A stretch of DNA of 64,000 bases, taken from NCBI GenBank assembly GCA_045430285.1, contig JAILXV010000001.1, positions 310,001 through 374,000 on the forward strand, given 5' to 3'. Both the position numbers and the translations under genes were made by a program. The notes beneath the pieces were generated by a model. That model worked only from the letters and a program-made list of their open reading frames with translations. It was not told where the DNA came from and did not search any database. Positions 24,368-33,081 of the stretch are shown here, piece by piece. How positions within the stretch are numbered: position 1 is the stretch's first letter; every line of letters starts with the position of its first letter. Source of the stretch: Agarilytica sp045430285. Lineage in GTDB: Bacteria > Pseudomonadota > Gammaproteobacteria > Pseudomonadales > Cellvibrionaceae.

Positions 24368-25463
24368 ATGGAAGTAGCCCCTTTAGTGAACAAACTCAAT
24401 GAGCTTCAAGCGCGTACAGACGTGCTTAGGGGGTATCTTTGAATATCCTGAAAAGAAAGAGCGCTTAGCCGAAGTCGAACTTGAACTGGCGGAACCCGAT
24501 GTCTGGAACGAGCCCGAACGCGCGCAGGCTCTAGGACGTGAGCGCTCATCGCTAGAAGCTGTCGTACAGACCATTGATGATCTCGATTCGGGTGTTGCAG
24601 ACGGCCGTGACTTGATTGAGATGGCGGTGGAAGAGTCTGATGAAGACAGCATCAATGAGATCTCAGAAGAGATTAGCAGTCTCGATCAGTTACTCGCGAA
24701 ACTGGAATTTCGCCGCATGTTCTCAGGGGAAATGGACCCGAACAATGCCTTCTTGGACATTCAATCCGGTTCTGGCGGCACAGAGGCTCAGGATTGGGCG
24801 GAAATGGTGTTACGCATGTATTTGCGCTGGGGTGAGGCGAAGGGCTTTAAAACGACTTTGGAAGAGGCCTCAGCGGGTGATGTGGCGGGCATCAAGAGTG
24901 CGACGATTCGGTTTGAGGGTGAATATGCCTTTGGTTGGTTACGCACAGAAACGGGTGTTCATCGTTTAGTGAGAAAATCCCCCTTTGACTCTGGCAATCG
25001 CCGCCATACTTCTTTTTGCTCTGTGTTTGTCTCTCCTGAAATTGATGACGATATCGATATTGATATTAACCCTGCTGAAGTGCGAACTGATACGTATCGT
25101 GCGTCGGGCGCGGGTGGTCAGCATGTTAATAAAACGGATTCCGCAGTTCGGTTGACTCACGAACCTACGGGCGTTGTGGTGGAGTGTCAGAGCCAGAGGT
25201 CCCAGCATGCAAATAGGGATCAGGCGTGGAAGATGTTGCGTGCGCGTTTGTACGAGCAGGAGATGCTAAAACGTAACGCTGAAAAACAAGCGATGGAAGA
25301 ATCTAAGTCTGATATTGGTTGGGGCAGTCAAATTCGATCCTACGTTTTGGATGATCAACGCATAAAAGATTTACGCACGAATGTGCAAACCAGTAATTGC
25401 CAGGCGGTTTTGGATGGCAAGCTAGATGAATTTATTGAGGCGAGCTTAAAGGCGGGTTTGTAA
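24368..25463 (+). CDS. prfB: Peptide chain release factor 2 (programmed +1 frameshift)
   Basis: RF2 reads UGA and UAA stop codons and triggers peptide release. The zero frame (MEVAPLVNKLNELQARTDVLRGYL) stops at TGA 24440-24442. A +1 shift at CTT-T continues as EYPEKKERLAEV to 25463, for about 365 residues. The start ATG 24368 matches the length of E. coli RF2; ATG 24359 is an alternative. The anticodon-like SPF motif (in RKSPFDSG) and the catalytic GGQ (SGAGGQHVNK) are present. lysS follows, as in many gammaproteobacteria, after a 336-bp gap filled with two palindromic elements. Confidence 0.97.
24428..24442 (+). promoter_or_regulatory. Autoregulatory +1 frameshift site of prfB
   Basis: The internal SD-like AGGGGG (24428-24433), TAT, then CTT TGA (24437-24442) is the standard RF2 site. 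When RF2 is scarce, ribosomes pause at UGA and slip +1. The base after TGA is A. Confidence 0.95.
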
Positions 25464-25497
25464 GCCCCGTTAATTACCAGAAATTACGAGAGGATTC

Positions 25498-25583
25498 GGG
25501 AGCAGACCGTCGGACACGCGTGAATCCATCCTTGGAGCTCTGCTGCCGCATCCTTGCGGCAGACGGTCCGACAATCTGCTCCC
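25498..25583. repeat. Palindromic intergenic element, copy B (reverse orientation)
   Basis: The arms GGGAGCAGACCGTCGGAC (25498-25515) and GTCCGACAATCTGCTCCC (25566-25583) pair except at two positions. On the minus strand the interior reads CCGTCTGCCGCAAGGATGCG, matching the core of copies A and C. Confidence 0.75.
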
Positions 25584-25633
25584 GCCCCCTCTCTCACTAG
25601 CGTCTAGAATATTGCACGTTGGTGAGACGGGCT

Positions 25634-25730
25634 AAGGGCGGTTTACTATGTTCGACCGTCTGCCGCAGGGAGCGGCAGTCGAGCCCCCATGGATGGGTTC
25701 ATGGCGGGTCGAACATAGTGAATCGCCCTT
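25634..25730. repeat. Palindromic intergenic element, copy C
   Basis: The arms 25634-25656 and 25708-25730 pair over 23 positions, the two non-Watson-Crick ones being G-U. The interior is CCGTCTGCCGCAGGGAGCGG...CATGGATGGGTTCATGGCGG, the same core as copies A and B. It lies 50 bp from copy B and in opposite orientation. Confidence 0.75.
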
Positions 25731-25799
25731 GGTTCGCGGTATGAGCTGGGCCGCAACATAATCAAATACTTAAATACTATTTCTCATTGGGGAAAATAA

Positions 25800-27305
25800 A
25801 TGAGCGAACAAACAACTCCACAGCAAGATGAAAATAAATTGATTGCTGAGCGTCGCGCAAAATTGCAAACCATTCGTGAAGCTGGCGTGGCTTTTCCCAA
25901 TGATTTTCGGCCCGAAAATCAAGCGCAAACATTGCAAAATGAATTTGGTGAAAAAGCGAAAGATGAGCTTGAAGCGCTGAATCATATTGTGAGCGTTGCA
26001 GGGCGTGTTATTCGTAATCGCGGTGCATTTATGGAGCTGCAAGATGGCTCTGGCCGGATTCAGCTGTATGTGACGAAAGAGGCGCGTCCATTTGCGAAAA
26101 GCTTGGATCTTGGCGATATTGTTGGGGTTAAAGGCGCGTTGCATAAATCCGGAAAAGGGGATTTATACGTTAACCTAGATGAATATAAATTACTGACGAA
26201 AGCTCTTCGTCCTTTACCAGATAAACATAAAGGCTTGGCGGATCAAGAAATTCGTTATCGTCAGCGTTATGTTGATCTTATTGCGAACCCAGAAGTGCGG
26301 GATACCTTCCAAATTCGTTCGGATGTTATTTCTTTTATTCGAAGCTATCTAAACGGTAATCGTTTTATGGAAGTGGAAACACCTATGTTGCAGGTGATTC
26401 CTGGTGGCGCGACCGCGAAGCCATTCCAAACACACCATAATGCACTCGATATTGATATGTATTTGCGTATTGCACCAGAGCTATACCTTAAACGCTTGGT
26501 GGTCGGTGGCTTTGAACGTGTGTATGAAATTAATCGTAATTTCCGAAACGAAGGTCTGTCCACGCGGCATAATCCAGAATTCACGATGTTGGAGTTTTAT
26601 CAAGCGTACTCGGACTACAACGACCTTATGGATTTAACCGAAGATATGTTGCGCAAACTCGCAACGGAAGTGTTAGGTTCAACCGAGGTAGTCAATACAG
26701 TTAAAGATTCTGAAGGCGAGATAGTTAGTTCTACGACGTATGATTTCGGAAAACCCTTTGAGCGCTTGTCAGTTTTCGATTCCATTTTGAAGTACAACGA
26801 CAATATTACGGCAGAAGCTTTGGCTGATGAAAATGCCGCGCGTGAAATTGCTGAGCACTTGGATATTCCTCTGAAAGATTCGTGGGGGCTCGGAAAAGTG
26901 CATATCGAGATATTTGAGAAAACGGTTGAGCATTTGTTAGATCAGCCTACCTTTATTACGGCCTACCCAACTGAAGTTTCGCCACTCGCTCGCCGTAGCG
27001 ACAGCGATCCGTTCGTTACGGATCGTTTCGAGTTTTTTGTCGGTGGTCGTGAAATTGCAAATGGCTTTTCCGAGCTTAATGATGCGGAAGATCAGGCTGA
27101 ACGCTTCCAAGCACAGGTTGCTGAAAAAGATGCGGGTGATGATGAGGCGATGCATTACGATGCTGATTACGTGCGTGCGCTTGAGTACGGCTTGCCCCCG
27201 ACGGCGGGCGAAGGTATTGGTATTGATCGTCTTGTGATGTTATTGACGGATTCGCCTTCTATACGTGATGTGTTGTTGTTCCCCCACATGCGTCCAGAGC
27301 AATAA
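25800..27305 (+). CDS. lysS: Lysyl-tRNA synthetase, class II
   Basis: The protein has 501 residues, the normal length. The N-terminal OB-fold anticodon domain runs from about 55 to 160 (VAGRVIRNRGAFMELQDGSGRIQLYV). The class II core has motif 1 (FMEVETPML), motif 2 (FERVYEINRNFRNEGLSTRHNPEFTMLEFYQAY) and motif 3 (GIGIDRLVMLLTDSPSIRDVLLFP). It charges tRNA-Lys in the cytoplasm. ung starts 2 nt after its stop, so the two are probably co-transcribed. Confidence 0.98.
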   Translation: MSEQTTPQQDENKLIAERRAKLQTIREAGVAFPNDFRPENQAQTLQNEFGEKAKDELEALNHIVSVAGRVIRNRGAFMELQDGSGRIQLYVTKEARPFAKSLDLGDIVGVKGALHKSGKGDLYVNLDEYKLLTKALRPLPDKHKGLADQEIRYRQRYVDLIANPEVRDTFQIRSDVISFIRSYLNGNRFMEVETPMLQVIPGGATAKPFQTHHNALDIDMYLRIAPELYLKRLVVGGFERVYEINRNFRNEGLSTRHNPEFTMLEFYQAYSDYNDLMDLTEDMLRKLATEVLGSTEVVNTVKDSEGEIVSSTTYDFGKPFERLSVFDSILKYNDNITAEALADENAAREIAEHLDIPLKDSWGLGKVHIEIFEKTVEHLLDQPTFITAYPTEVSPLARRSDSDPFVTDRFEFFVGGREIANGFSELNDAEDQAERFQAQVAEKDAGDDEAMHYDADYVRALEYGLPPTAGEGIGIDRLVMLLTDSPSIRDVLLFPHMRPEQ

Positions 27306-27307
27306 AG

Positions 27308-27994
27308 ATGGCTGAGAGTGTTCAGTTGCACCCAAGTTGGATGGCGCAAGTGGGTGAGGAATTTGATAAGCCTTATATGAAATCATTGAAGGCTTTTTTA
27401 CAGCAGGAAAAGCAGCAAGGGAAAGTAATTTTTCCTGCAGGAAAAAATATATTTAACGCGTTAAACACTACGCCCTTTGATCAATTGAAAGTCGTTGTTT
27501 TAGGGCAGGACCCATACCATGGGCCAGATCAGGCCCATGGCCTCAGTTTTTCTGTGCCCCCTGGCGTGCGTACACCCCCTTCGTTACAAAATATTTTTAA
27601 AGAAATACATCAAGAGCTTCAATTGCCAATTCCCCCCCATGGTTGTTTACAGTATTGGGCGGAGCAGGGTGTGTTGTTATTGAATGCCACACTGACAGTT
27701 GAGCAAGCAAAGGCAGGCTCTCATCAAGGAAAAGGTTGGGAAGGGTTTACTGATGCGATTGTTCACCGTTTAAATGAGGTGCGAGAAGGTTTGGTGTTTT
27801 TGTTGTGGGGCAGTTATGCGCAAAAGAAGGGCAGCTTTATTGATACATCAAAGCATACCGTTTTCAAATCGCCTCACCCGTCGCCATTGTCGGCGCATCG
27901 AGGCTTTATGGGAAATGGGCACTTTGCTAAAACAAATGAAGCTTTACGAGCACGCGGGCTGACAGAAATTGATTGGTCTCTTCCGGACTTGTAG
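27308..27994 (+). CDS. ung: Uracil-DNA glycosylase, family 1
   Basis: The protein has 228 residues, standard for the family. The water-activating loop GQDPYHGPDQAHGLSFS (about residues 65-81) and the minor-groove loop HPSPLSAHRGF (about 190-200) are both intact. It removes uracil from DNA at the start of base-excision repair. It follows lysS by 2 nt and ends before a strong bidirectional terminator. Confidence 0.98.
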   Translation: MAESVQLHPSWMAQVGEEFDKPYMKSLKAFLQQEKQQGKVIFPAGKNIFNALNTTPFDQLKVVVLGQDPYHGPDQAHGLSFSVPPGVRTPPSLQNIFKEIHQELQLPIPPHGCLQYWAEQGVLLLNATLTVEQAKAGSHQGKGWEGFTDAIVHRLNEVREGLVFLLWGSYAQKKGSFIDTSKHTVFKSPHPSPLSAHRGFMGNGHFAKTNEALRARGLTEIDWSLPDL

Positions 27995-28021
27995 GTGAGC
28001 TAATACGATAAGGCTTAAAAG

Positions 28022-28058
28022 AAAAAAGGCGATCAGACATAATCTGGTCGCCTTTTTT
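28022..28058. terminator. Bidirectional intrinsic terminator between ung and the HDOD gene
   Basis: AAAAAAGGCGATCAGA pairs with TCTGGTCGCCTTTTTT around a 5-nt loop (one G-T position). A-run and T-run on the two sides suit termination from both convergent genes. Confidence 0.9.
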
Positions 28059-28079
28059 ATTACTGATCGTTAGTGATGT

Positions 28080-28913
28080 TTATGACAGCATCGCCATTGC
28101 GGCTTCCATTTCTTCTGTGAGATCTTCAGCCTCAGCAGACTCTATGTCTGGATCTAAGCCTAGTCGCGCAAATGCCGTGACGTTTTGTAAATCAATGAGT
28201 TCCGTTTTCTTTGTCCCCGCGTAGCTTTGAAGCATGGCAACGGTTACAAGGTCTGCGTAGTCTGCACTGGGGATGTCTCGAGAGAAGTTGGTGCAGTCTT
28301 TCGGTATTTTTCTTAATTCACTTGGAAATTCCCAAGTAGTTAAAATTTTCGCACCGATAAGTGGGTGGATCTGATCAATAACACTGTCCAATGTCATGCT
28401 GTCGCGCATAAGTGCAGGGTGTTCTTCTGCAAACGAAAGAATGGGCAGTACGCCAATTTGATGAACCAGGCCCGCTAGTGCTGCTTGGTCGGGCCGTAGC
28501 TTTGTGTAGTGTTTACAAAGTACATGGCAGATACCCGCTATTTCACTGGATTTTGACCACACTTCTCGCATGCGTTTATCAATGATGTCGGACGTGGCTT
28601 GGAACATTTGTTCCATGGCAAGGCCCGTGGCAAGATTACTGGTGGTTTGCATGCCTAAGCGAGAAAGGGCCATCGCTAAATCTTCAATTTCTCGTGCACC
28701 ACGAAAGAGCGCACTATTGGCCACTTTGATAATGCGTGCGGTTAACGCAGCATCGTTGCTGATAACGTCGTTCAGTTGTTTGATGCTCGCATCTGCGTCT
28801 TCAGCGACTTCTCTGACTTTGATCGCCATTTCTGGCATCGTAGGCAGCACAAGTTTGTCTGCGTCAATCGCAGCAACAATCGCTTTGGCTACTTTTTCCG
28901 CAATAGCGCTCAT
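28080..28913 (-). CDS. HDOD-domain signalling protein
   Basis: The protein has 277 residues. The HDOD domain fills about residues 15-215 (LPTMPEMAIKVREVAEDADASIKQLNDVISNDAALTARIIKVANSALF; LAGLVHQIGVLPIL; HPLIGAKILTTWEFP). No GGDEF, EAL or kinase domain is attached. HDOD proteins are non-enzymatic HD relatives that act in signalling, motility or biofilm control. The same gene position (next to ygfZ, sdhE, nadB, rpoE) occurs in Pseudomonas. The acidic C-terminus ends EEMEAAMAMLS. Confidence 0.92.
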   Translation of the reverse strand: MSAIAEKVAKAIVAAIDADKLVLPTMPEMAIKVREVAEDADASIKQLNDVISNDAALTARIIKVANSALFRGAREIEDLAMALSRLGMQTTSNLATGLAMEQMFQATSDIIDKRMREVWSKSSEIAGICHVLCKHYTKLRPDQAALAGLVHQIGVLPILSFAEEHPALMRDSMTLDSVIDQIHPLIGAKILTTWEFPSELRKIPKDCTNFSRDIPSADYADLVTVAMLQSYAGTKKTELIDLQNVTAFARLGLDPDIESAEAEDLTEEMEAAMAMLS

Positions 28914-28974
28914 CTTGGCGGATCTCCTGTCACATGTTAAAGAAATGACTGTATAAATAATTCCTCAGCCGTCT

Positions 28975-29967
28975 TTAATTTATAGCATACGGAAGCGTTA
29001 ACCATTGGATTTTTGTGGTTGCATTATTTTCGATGTAACAACTATTGTCGTCGATGATTTTATCGTCGCAGAGCGCAAGGAATTCGTATGTGTTCTCCCC
29101 ACTATGCGCGACATTGAGGACGGTTCCTTTCGGCTTTTCGTTCGTGTTTTCAGTATAAATAAGCTGATTCGTCTCTATTTTTTGTTCGCTTTTTATACAG
29201 CCTCTTGCCATATGTTTTTTTAATTGGCCTTTATAATGAAGGCGGGCGATGATTTCTTGGCCTGTGTAACAGCCTTTCTTAAACGATACCGCGCCAATTT
29301 CCTGAAAGTTCATTTCTTGAGGCAATAATTTTTCGGTTAATGGAAGCTGAACTTCACCAATACCGCTTTGTATGTTTTTTAATCGCCAAGAGTTGCTGTT
29401 GTTTTGAATATCTACAGAAGCAAACGCGTTTAGGTGGGCTAGAGCGCTTTCTTTTGTGCTCCATATTTCCATATTATCTGAGGAATGCTGCAGTATGAGT
29501 GTTTGGCTCTGATAACTTGTTTGCCCAGGGTTTATTATCTTAAGTGATGTGTTGAATGCACTGAGGTTGTCAGTGTTCAGCAATGCGAAACCGACGTATT
29601 CATCCAAAAGCGTTAATTCGACCTTTGAAAATACCGCATATTTTTGGAGTGCGCTGAGGGCTATTTCGGCGATGCTTTCGTGTAGCCTTAAAGCGATAGT
29701 ATTCGTTCCCTGTGGCGCTGCTACAAAGCTAGAGATCATTCGTCCTTTAGGACTGCAATGTGCGCCGGTAAGAAAGGTATTGTCCCCCATGTTCTGAAAA
29801 TCACAGGTACATTGGCCTTGTAGGAATTTGCGAGCGTCTGGGCCTACAACGGAAATTAGGCGGTAGTCGGCCAGTGGAGCAATGGCGGCCTTCGTTGGAT
29901 CAAACACATCGTCATGGGCGGAGGCGTTATTGTGCTGAGTGTCTTTTCGGTAGTCATCCCAAAACAT
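28975..29967 (-). CDS. ygfZ: Folate-binding YgfZ (Fe-S enzyme maintenance, tRNA modification)
   Basis: The protein has 330 residues with GcvT-like fold. The family signature KGCYTGQEIIAR lies at 231-242; its Cys is essential in E. coli YgfZ. YgfZ binds tetrahydrofolate and supports Fe-S enzymes such as MiaB. The DARKFLQGQCTCDF start (about 44-57) is also typical. It is divergent from sdhE-ygfX, with 194 bp between the two start codons. Confidence 0.95.
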   Translation of the reverse strand: MFWDDYRKDTQHNNASAHDDVFDPTKAAIAPLADYRLISVVGPDARKFLQGQCTCDFQNMGDNTFLTGAHCSPKGRMISSFVAAPQGTNTIALRLHESIAEIALSALQKYAVFSKVELTLLDEYVGFALLNTDNLSAFNTSLKIINPGQTSYQSQTLILQHSSDNMEIWSTKESALAHLNAFASVDIQNNSNSWRLKNIQSGIGEVQLPLTEKLLPQEMNFQEIGAVSFKKGCYTGQEIIARLHYKGQLKKHMARGCIKSEQKIETNQLIYTENTNEKPKGTVLNVAHSGENTYEFLALCDDKIIDDNSCYIENNATTKIQWLTLPYAIN

Positions 29968-30161
29968 GGCGTGTCACTTTTGTCTGTAGGTATATTAGGA
30001 GGTTAGAGCCCGAGTGAAGCGTTAGGCTGGTGTGATCAGCCATTATCTCCTGTTTACTGCCGCTATATCTAGTTGTCTGATCGACTTGCTTGGCGTCTTT
30101 GGTTCTCAGGGCATTCAGATTCGCATATAATTCGCGTTTACAATATTTCGTGGTGTTTTTA

Positions 30162-30410
30162 GTGGAAATTAATCGTTTGCGATGGGCCTGCCGTCGAGGG
30201 ATGCTTGAGTTAGATTTGGTGTTGTTGCCGTTTCTTGAAAATACGTTTTCCTCGTTGAGTGAAGATGATCAGTTGTTGTTTGAAAAGCTATTGGAAGGCG
30301 AAGATCAAGATATGTTTGGTTGGTTTTTGCGCCGTGAAGAACCAGAAGATCCTGATACGCGTAGAATCGTGAATATCATTCGTGAAAGAGCCACAAAGCC
30401 AAAACCTTAA
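30162..30410 (+). CDS. sdhE: Succinate dehydrogenase assembly factor SdhE
   Basis: GTG 30162 is chosen because MVEINRLRWACRRGMLELDLVLLPF aligns with the E. coli N-terminus and gives 82 residues; longer in-frame starts add unrelated sequence. The RGM(x)ELD motif needed for FAD attachment to SdhA is intact. ygfX starts inside its 3' end (29-nt overlap), as in Enterobacteria and Pseudomonas, so the pair is translationally coupled. Confidence 0.93.
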   Translation: MEINRLRWACRRGMLELDLVLLPFLENTFSSLSEDDQLLFEKLLEGEDQDMFGWFLRREEPEDPDTRRIVNIIRERATKPKP

Positions 30411-30861
30411 TATCCCGATACGTTGTTCTCGATGGTTGAAGGGCTTCTATGTCGCCACCTTTACCATCGCGATCTTTGTTTTAGTCCTTCCTCCTTTATC
30501 TCATTCCGCTCGCGCTTTGCTGTTTGTGCTGACCCTGCTCGCTTCATTTCCTGTTATACGGCAAATAAAATTTTTATCCTCCGTACAGAGTTTCCATTTT
30601 CGTGGTGATGATATGAGTTTGTCCGTTGGAGGAGACAGGGTGCCCGTTGAGTTTGTTGGGAATCATCTCGTTAGTGGTGTCTTGACGGTATTCTCGTGCA
30701 GACCTGTTGAGCGCAGTGATGACGTAAACTTTGGCTTGCTTATGGTACGAGCGTTGAAGGGCATCATTGCGAGTGAGGCAATGCATTTTGTGATCTTGCC
30801 CGACTCATTATCGTCCGCTGATCATCATGCTTTACGATTGCGTTTAAAAGGTTCCATCTAG
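30382..30861 (+). CDS. ygfX: YgfX/CptA-like membrane protein
   Basis: The protein has 159 residues and starts at GTG 30382. Two membrane helices near the N-terminus (about 22-38 and 43-60) are followed by a soluble domain (HFRGDDMSLSVGGDRVPVEFVG; FGLLMVRALKG). This matches the YgfX (DUF1434) layout. E. coli YgfX/CptA was reported as a toxin partner of SdhE/CptB that affects MreB and FtsZ, though this is debated. Sequence similarity is moderate and position is strong. Confidence 0.8.
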   Translation: MKEPQSQNLNIPIRCSRWLKGFYVATFTIAIFVLVLPPLSHSARALLFVLTLLASFPVIRQIKFLSSVQSFHFRGDDMSLSVGGDRVPVEFVGNHLVSGVLTVFSCRPVERSDDVNFGLLMVRALKGIIASEAMHFVILPDSLSSADHHALRLRLKGSI

Positions 30862-30901
30862 TTCTTATTCGGTGGGTCGCTTTCGTTACTGTACTGAAGT
30901 A

Positions 30902-32539
30902 TTAATGATTATGAATAATAATCTTCTGTGCGGCGTGATTCATGGGTACCAATACTGTGTCCTGGGCGACTTCTGTTGTATCGGGATAATCTAACGAATA
31001 GTGCAGTCCTCGACTTTCTTTCCGTTTTCTTGCGGAGCGGATGATCAATTCCGCGACCATCACTAAGTTTCTCAGCTCAATCAGATCATTGCCGACTTTG
31101 TAATTGGTATAGTATTCGTTGATTTCTTTTTGTAGGAGTTTGATTCGGTGAGTGGCTCGCTCCAAGCGCTTGCCTGTGCGAACAATTCCAACATAATCCC
31201 ACATAAAACGACGGAGTTCGTCCCAATTGTGGGAAATAACCACGTCTTCATCGGAGTTTGTAACTCTGGATTCATCCCATTCTAAAGGGGGGCTAGGCGG
31301 AGCGATGTCATTAAGCGTTTCTTTTATCGCCTCCGCTGCAGATTTTGCGTAAACGATACATTCCAGCAAAGAGTTACTGGCCATGCGATTGGCCCCGTGC
31401 AAGCCGGTAAATGAGGCTTCGCCAATGGCATAGAGGTTTTTGAGGTCTGTTTGTCCTTTTAGGTTCACTGCAACTCCGCCGCAGGTGTAGTGCGCTGCGG
31501 GAACGACGGGAATGGGTTCTTTCGTGATATCGATACCGTAGCGCAGACAATTTTCTCGCACCGTGGGAAAGTGTTCTTCGATAAATTCTTTGGGTTTATG
31601 GCTAATGTCGAGGTAAACAAAATCACTGCCCACGCGTTTCATTTCATAGTCGATGGCTCGGGCCACGACGTCTCGCGGGGCAAGTTCTGCCAGTTCATGA
31701 AATTTATGCATAAACGCTTCGCCGTTCGGCAGTTTGAGCTTGGCGCCTTCACCGCGAAGTGCTTCCGTCACGAGGAATGATTTTGCTTTGGGGTGATATA
31801 AGCAGGTGGGATGAAACTGATTAAATTCCATATTGGCCACGCGACAGCCTGCGCGCCACGCCATGGCAATCCCATCCCCTGAGTTTCCGTCTGGGTTGCT
31901 GGTATATAGGTAAACTTTACTAGCGCCCCCCGTGGCTAAGACCACGGCTTTTGCAGTAAATACTTCAACGTGGTCGAGGTCGCGGTTGTACACGTATGCA
32001 CCGGCGCAGCGTTCCCGAGGCCCGCTAGGGTCTGTCTGTTTTATTAGGTCGACAGCAATATGGTGTTCGAATAACGATAGGCCAGGCGTATTCCGAGCAC
32101 GCTCGGCGAGCGTTGAATGCACCGCTTTACCTGTCGCGTCCGCGCTATGGATGATTCTTCGGTGGCTGTGGCCACCTTCACGGGTAAGATGATAATCGCT
32201 GTTACCTTCGTTTTTAGTGAAGTTGACGCCGAGATCTACCAGCCAATCAATGGCTTTCTTGCTGTTTCGCACAGTAAACTCCACGGCGTCGCGATGGCAG
32301 AGGCCTCCGCCAGCATCCAGGGTGTCTTGTACGTGGGATTCTACAGAGTCGTCATCATCCAGCACGGCGGCAATACCGCCCTGGGCATACCATGTGGAGC
32401 CTTCCGTCATCCTTCGCTTACTCAGAACGGCGACTTCACAGTGTTTTGCGAGTTTGAGTGCGAGGCTGAGGCCTGCAGCGCCGCTGCCAATGATCAGGAC
32501 ATCAAAATTTTGGGGTGTTTGAGACAAGAGCGGTACCAA
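30902..32539 (-). CDS. nadB: L-aspartate oxidase
   Basis: The protein has 545 residues. The FAD-binding N-terminus (DVLIIGSGAAGLSLALKLA, about 14-32), GGIAAVLDDDDSVESHVQDTLDAGGGLC, substrate-site HPTCLY and TCGGVAVNLKGQT are those of NadB and separate it from SdhA/FrdA. It oxidises aspartate to iminoaspartate for NAD synthesis. It is divergent from rpoE, as in Pseudomonas. The 542-bp gap holds a possible small ORF and a sigma-E promoter. Confidence 0.97.
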   Translation of the reverse strand: MVPLLSQTPQNFDVLIIGSGAAGLSLALKLAKHCEVAVLSKRRMTEGSTWYAQGGIAAVLDDDDSVESHVQDTLDAGGGLCHRDAVEFTVRNSKKAIDWLVDLGVNFTKNEGNSDYHLTREGGHSHRRIIHSADATGKAVHSTLAERARNTPGLSLFEHHIAVDLIKQTDPSGPRERCAGAYVYNRDLDHVEVFTAKAVVLATGGASKVYLYTSNPDGNSGDGIAMAWRAGCRVANMEFNQFHPTCLYHPKAKSFLVTEALRGEGAKLKLPNGEAFMHKFHELAELAPRDVVARAIDYEMKRVGSDFVYLDISHKPKEFIEEHFPTVRENCLRYGIDITKEPIPVVPAAHYTCGGVAVNLKGQTDLKNLYAIGEASFTGLHGANRMASNSLLECIVYAKSAAEAIKETLNDIAPPSPPLEWDESRVTNSDEDVVISHNWDELRRFMWDYVGIVRTGKRLERATHRIKLLQKEINEYYTNYKVGNDLIELRNLVMVAELIIRSARKRKESRGLHYSLDYPDTTEVAQDTVLVPMNHAAQKIIIHNH

Positions 32540-32698
32540 TGCGACGGTTACAAAGCATTAAGTGTAGCTAACGCTTAATGGAGCTTAATCTGTTTGGGCT
32601 GGGTTTTCGATCTCAGGGAATCGGACATATTTAGCTGATGTGTTACTTGATACCAGAAACCTTAGTCCAAACTAGGTGCTGTTAGCTGCTGAGTATAC

Positions 32699-32809
32699 AT
32701 GCTGCCATTGATTTTCGGAATATTGCCTACATTATTGATCTGTATGGTGTTTTACGCCGCTTTGGTTTTGTCTCGGGCATGGGTTTCTCGATTAATTGTG
32801 GGCAAATAA
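32699..32809 (+). CDS. Possible 36-residue single-pass membrane protein upstream of rpoE
   Basis: ATG 32699 to TAA 32807-32809 encodes a peptide with one hydrophobic segment (LPLIFGILPTLLICMVFYAA) followed by a basic end (SRAWVSRLIVGK). That is the layout of a bacterial small membrane protein. The SD is weak. It ends 17 bp before the sigma-E-type -35. Function is unknown and chance is not excluded. Confidence 0.35.
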   Translation: MLPLIFGILPTLLICMVFYAALVLSRAWVSRLIVGK

Positions 32810-32826
32810 TGAGATAAATCGTTTTT

Positions 32827-32853
32827 GAACTTTTTGGTAGCGGTTTCATCTTA
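32827..32853 (+). promoter_or_regulatory. Candidate sigma-E (AlgU) promoter of rpoE
   Basis: GAACTT (32827-32832), a 16-bp spacer and TCTTA (32849-32853) resemble the sigma-E consensus GAACTT-N16/17-TCtgA. Autoregulated promoters of this kind are known in front of rpoE/algU. The leader would be about 220 nt. Confidence 0.5.
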
Positions 32854-33081
32854 CTCGTTCAGCCGCGGTTAATAAAAAAATCGTTACTATTCAGTTGTTA
32901 CTATTTAATCGTCGCGGTTGAATGCTTTGTGTTTAGTACGGATTAAGTAAGGCTTTAGTTTTAGCGCGGTGCTCGCTTGTTTCTAAGCGATTACTAGGTA
33001 AAAAAAGTAAGTAACACAGAAGATCAAAAAACTGGGCAAACGATTAACAGCTTTATTATTTAGGCATTTGGGGTTAGGTGA

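Noticed and set aside
24368..24442. prfB as a frameshifted pseudogene
   Set aside because: The AGGGGG-TAT-CTT-TGA site is the known programmed +1 frameshift of RF2.
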